64,000 bases of DNA from Prosthecochloris marina (GTDB lineage: Bacteria > Bacteroidota > Chlorobiia > Chlorobiales > Chlorobiaceae). Every line of letters begins with the position of its first letter. Within the stretch, counting starts at the first letter, position 1. A program made the translations under genes and the position numbers. Positions 61,348 to 64,000 of this stretch are shown here, piece after piece. Under the pieces are notes generated by a model. That model saw only the letters and a list, made by a program, of their open reading frames with translations. It ran no database searches and had not been told where the DNA came from. The stretch spans positions 62,001 to 126,000 of the forward strand of contig NZ_PDNZ01000001.1 in NCBI RefSeq assembly GCF_003182595.1, given 5' to 3'.

Positions 61348-62205
61348 CTACTGGCTACTGGCTACTTTGCCGCCCAGCCCTTTGCACAAGATCATAACGC
61401 CGATACCACCGGCTATCATGGCAAGACAAAGCAGCTGCCCCATGGAGAACTGCATGAAAACAAAGCCCAGGTGCGCATCCGGTTCGCGGTAAAATTCGAT
61501 AAAGAAACGGACAAAACCGTAACCGAAAAGATAGAGGCCGGAAAGAAAGCCGGGATATGGGGCTTTTTTGCGCAATGTCCAGAGTATGATAAAAAGGAAT
61601 ATCCCTTCGAAGAAGGCTTCGTAGAGCTGTGAAGGATGACGGAGCTCATTGCCTGGGGCCATAGGGAAATGCATACCGATTGCTGCATCGGTTACCCGGC
61701 CGTATAGTTCTCCATTTATGAAGTTGCCGAGCCTGCCAAAGGTGTAGCCAAGGGGGAGTGATACAATGAAGAGGTCAATTGTTGTCAGAAAAGGTTTTTT
61801 TTGGTTTTTGGTAAAAAGCCATACAGCTATGATCACACCAATAGCACCTCCGTGGTAAGACATCCCCGCAATACCGGAAAAACTACAACTCCCGCCCGAA
61901 AGACTGAATGGAATGATCGAGCCGAGTGGGTTTGCTATGAATTCCGGGAAACTGTAAAACAGCAAATAACCCAATCGACCGCCCAGTAGAACTCCTACGA
62001 TTGCCCAGGTAAGCACGTCACCGGCAAAAGCCGGGGAATAGGAAAGGTTTTCACTTTTTATTCTGTATTGCGTAAGCAGGTAAACGGTTCCAAATGCAAT
62101 GATGTACATCATTCCATACCAGCGAACCGGAAAATTTCCTACGGTAAAGATAACGGGGTCCATCCGTGAAGGAAGTGTTTGCCACCAGAAAATAAAATTA
62201 TCCAT
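61348..62205 (-). CDS. lgt: Prolipoprotein diacylglyceryl transferase
   Basis: Transfers diacylglycerol from phosphatidylglycerol to the lipobox cysteine of lipoproteins, such as the several encoded in this window. The 285-residue protein has the Lgt signature GRLGNFINGELYGR and also RWYGMMYIIAF, SYHGGAIGVIIAV and HPSQLYEAFFEG. About seven membrane helices. Confidence 0.95.
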   Translation of the reverse strand: MDNFIFWWQTLPSRMDPVIFTVGNFPVRWYGMMYIIAFGTVYLLTQYRIKSENLSYSPAFAGDVLTWAIVGVLLGGRLGYLLFYSFPEFIANPLGSIIPFSLSGGSCSFSGIAGMSYHGGAIGVIIAVWLFTKNQKKPFLTTIDLFIVSLPLGYTFGRLGNFINGELYGRVTDAAIGMHFPMAPGNELRHPSQLYEAFFEGIFLFIILWTLRKKAPYPGFLSGLYLFGYGFVRFFIEFYREPDAHLGFVFMQFSMGQLLCLAMIAGGIGVMILCKGLGGKVASSQ

Positions 62206-62439
62206 AGCCTTACATATATGACAGTTTTGAAACTACAATGTTGGGTAGCTGGTGTTTGATTGAGCAGGAAAACCTACAAAAAAGGCCGTTCTCAGGGAAC
62301 GTAGGCATAAAAAAGCTACAAGTATGTTCATTTGCAAGGTAAAAATGCTTGGTACGAGAAGAAATATAGCTATATTAATGTTTTGCGTTTTTTTACTTTT
62401 CTCAATTTCGTACTGTTTAACAAAAAAAATACGAATAGA

Positions 62440-63636
62440 ATGGCAAAGATACTTGAAGGTTCGGCTATGAAGTTTTTCGACAAGTGGGGCATTCCGGTGC
62501 CGAACTATGTTGTTGTCATGGATCCGAACAGGCTCGCTCAGCTTGGTGAGGCGAACAAATGGCTCAGGGAATCCAAACTCGTTGTCAAAGCTCATGAGGC
62601 TATCGGCGGAAGGTATAAACTAGGCCTTGTCAAGCTTGGCCTTAACCTTGAAGAAGCTGTTGCTGCAGCTCGCGAAATGATCGGTAAAAAAGTTGGTACA
62701 GCCGAGATTCGCCAGGTGATCGTTGCCGAGATGCTCGATCACGATGCCGAGTATTATATGTCGATGAGCGGGAACAAGGATGGTGCTGAACTGCTTGTTT
62801 CAAACAAAGGTGGAGTGGATATCGAGGATAACTGGGATACAGTCAAGCGTATCCATATCCCTGTTGACGAAGCGCCTTCCATCGAGAGTTTGACCGCTCT
62901 TGCACAAGCGGCGGGTTTTGAGGGTGAAATTGCAGAACGTGTTGGAAAGATCGCTTCCAGGCTGGTTCTCTGCTTTGACAATGAAGACGCTCAGTCCATA
63001 GAGATCAATCCGCTTGTGATTCGGAAAAGCGATATGAGATTTGCCGCACTTGACGCGGTTATGAACGTGGACTGGGATGCCAGGTTCCGTCATCCTGATT
63101 GGGATTTCAAACCGGTATCGGAAATCGGGCGTCCATACACAGAAGCCGAGCAACAGATGATGGAGCTTGATTCACGGATCAAAGGTTCCGTAAAATTCGT
63201 CGAAGTTCCTGGTGGGGAAGTGGCTCTGCTGACTGCTGGTGGAGGTGCTTCGGTCTTTTATGCAGATGCGGTTGTTGCTCGTGGCGGTACAATCGCCAAC
63301 TATGCCGAATATTCCGGTGCGCCTCCGGACTGGGCTGTTGAAGCTTTGACCGAGACGCTATCCAGGCTCCCGAACATCAAACATATCATTGTTGGCGGTG
63401 CTATCGCAAACTTTACCGATGTGAAGGCGACATTCGGCGGTATTATCAACGGGTTGCGTGAGAGCAAGGCGAACGGTTATCTGAAAGGTGTTAAAATATG
63501 GGTTCGTCGTGGAGGCCCGAACGAGGCTGAGGGGCTTGCTGCAATCAGCAAACTCAAGGATGAAGGATTCGACATCCATGTTTATGACCGAAACATGCCG
63601 ATGACCGATATCGTCGATCTGGCTCTGAATTCCTGA
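62440..63636 (+). CDS. aclB: ATP-citrate lyase, small subunit AclB
   Basis: One of two subunits of ATP-citrate lyase, which cleaves citrate with ATP and CoA to acetyl-CoA and oxaloacetate, the key step of the reductive TCA cycle. Start ATG 62440 gives 398 residues, as in Chlorobium AclB; the frame extends upstream without support. It has an ATP-grasp N-terminal half (LVVKAHEAIGGRYKLGLVKL, SIEINPLVI) and a CoA-ligase-like second half (LLTAGGGASVFYADAV, HIIVGGAIANFTDV). aclA follows 59 bases downstream. Confidence 0.95.
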   Translation: MAKILEGSAMKFFDKWGIPVPNYVVVMDPNRLAQLGEANKWLRESKLVVKAHEAIGGRYKLGLVKLGLNLEEAVAAAREMIGKKVGTAEIRQVIVAEMLDHDAEYYMSMSGNKDGAELLVSNKGGVDIEDNWDTVKRIHIPVDEAPSIESLTALAQAAGFEGEIAERVGKIASRLVLCFDNEDAQSIEINPLVIRKSDMRFAALDAVMNVDWDARFRHPDWDFKPVSEIGRPYTEAEQQMMELDSRIKGSVKFVEVPGGEVALLTAGGGASVFYADAVVARGGTIANYAEYSGAPPDWAVEALTETLSRLPNIKHIIVGGAIANFTDVKATFGGIINGLRESKANGYLKGVKIWVRRGGPNEAEGLAAISKLKDEGFDIHVYDRNMPMTDIVDLALNS

Positions 63637-63695
63637 TACGAGACATCGTATAAAGAAAGAATAGCATTGAAAACTCATTAAACCGGATAAGAACT

Positions 63696-64000
63696 GTGAG
63701 CATTGTAATCAATAAAGAAACACGCGCTGTCATCATTGGTGGAGCAGCAGGCGTGAATGCGGCAAAGAAGATGGCCGAATTCGACTTTCTTGTAAAACGC
63801 CCATTGACCGTACAGGCATTTGTCTATCCTCCCGAAGAAGGCCAGCAGAAAGAGATTTTCCTTGGTGGTGAACTCAAAAACGTCAAAGTGTATTCCACGC
63901 TTGAAGAAGCACTTGCCCATAACCCGCAGATCAATACGGCATTGGTCTATCTTGGCGCATCACGCGCGACCAAGGCTACACAGGAGGCCCTCGAGTCTGA
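63696..64000 (+). CDS. aclA: ATP-citrate lyase, large subunit AclA (3' truncated)
   Basis: The first 101 residues of the large subunit, cut by the window end. GTG 63696 is preceded by GGATAAG. The N-terminus MSIVINKETRAVIIGGAAGV and FVYPPEEGQQKEIFLGG match the CoA-binding Rossmann-like domain shared with succinyl-CoA synthetase alpha and citrate lyase. The catalytic phosphohistidine and citrate-synthase-like C-terminal part lie beyond the window. Confidence 0.95.
   Translation, partial: MSIVINKETRAVIIGGAAGVNAAKKMAEFDFLVKRPLTVQAFVYPPEEGQQKEIFLGGELKNVKVYSTLEEALAHNPQINTALVYLGASRATKATQEALES

Overview
The window is a piece of a green sulfur bacterium (Chlorobiaceae) chromosome. The clearest sign is the aclBA pair at the right end, which encodes the two-subunit ATP-citrate lyase of the reductive TCA cycle. 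The oxygen-independent ergothioneine pair eanB-eanA at the left end was first described in Chlorobium, and the tyrosine integrase is of the Bacteroidetes/Chlorobi style. A marine Prosthecochloris-like host is a guess; genus cannot be fixed by reading.

Layout. (1) 1-14.6 kb: truncated Fe-S/CDGSH protein, eanB-eanA, two small hypotheticals, a large protein with three C2-like repeats, pyrC, a fumarylacetoacetase-family gene, a fthC-ppk-rpiB run with GTGA/ATGA overlaps, a CBS protein, an M20 amidohydrolase and class II aldolase. (2) 14.67-29.67 kb: an integrated element bounded by a perfect 17-bp direct repeat. It holds an integrase, a self-cleaving S24 repressor with a readable switch region, an excisionase-like HTH protein, replication-type genes, a full non-contractile tail module with a -1 frameshifted assembly chaperone and a very short tape measure, adhesin and fiber genes, and a holin/endolysin cassette. 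No terminase, portal, protease, capsid or head-completion gene is present, so it is a headless prophage or tailocin-like element. (3) 29.7-40.9 kb: an S41 protease and the arginine genes argCJBFR-G-H, with two ARG boxes ahead of argC and a MITE-like element inside the cluster. (4) 41-50 kb: a PstS-like binding protein, a diguanylate cyclase, a LolC/LolE pair, a glutamate-synthase-like flavoprotein, rubredoxin, GNAT, lipocalin and a Mn-exporter-type protein. (5) 50.6-64 kb: an RND efflux operon, a HerA-like ATPase, a K+ channel, a FetAB-like ABC system, lgt, aclB and the start of aclA.

How the parts work together: aclBA supplies acetyl-CoA for autotrophy. EanA trimethylates histidine and EanB adds sulfur from polysulfide, which this sulfide-oxidising lifestyle provides. 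The arginine genes form one ArgR-controlled block. The prophage is wired for RecA-dependent induction, and its only readable output is tail synthesis plus lysis. Its insertion appears to split the upstream region shared by the aldolase and S41 protease genes.
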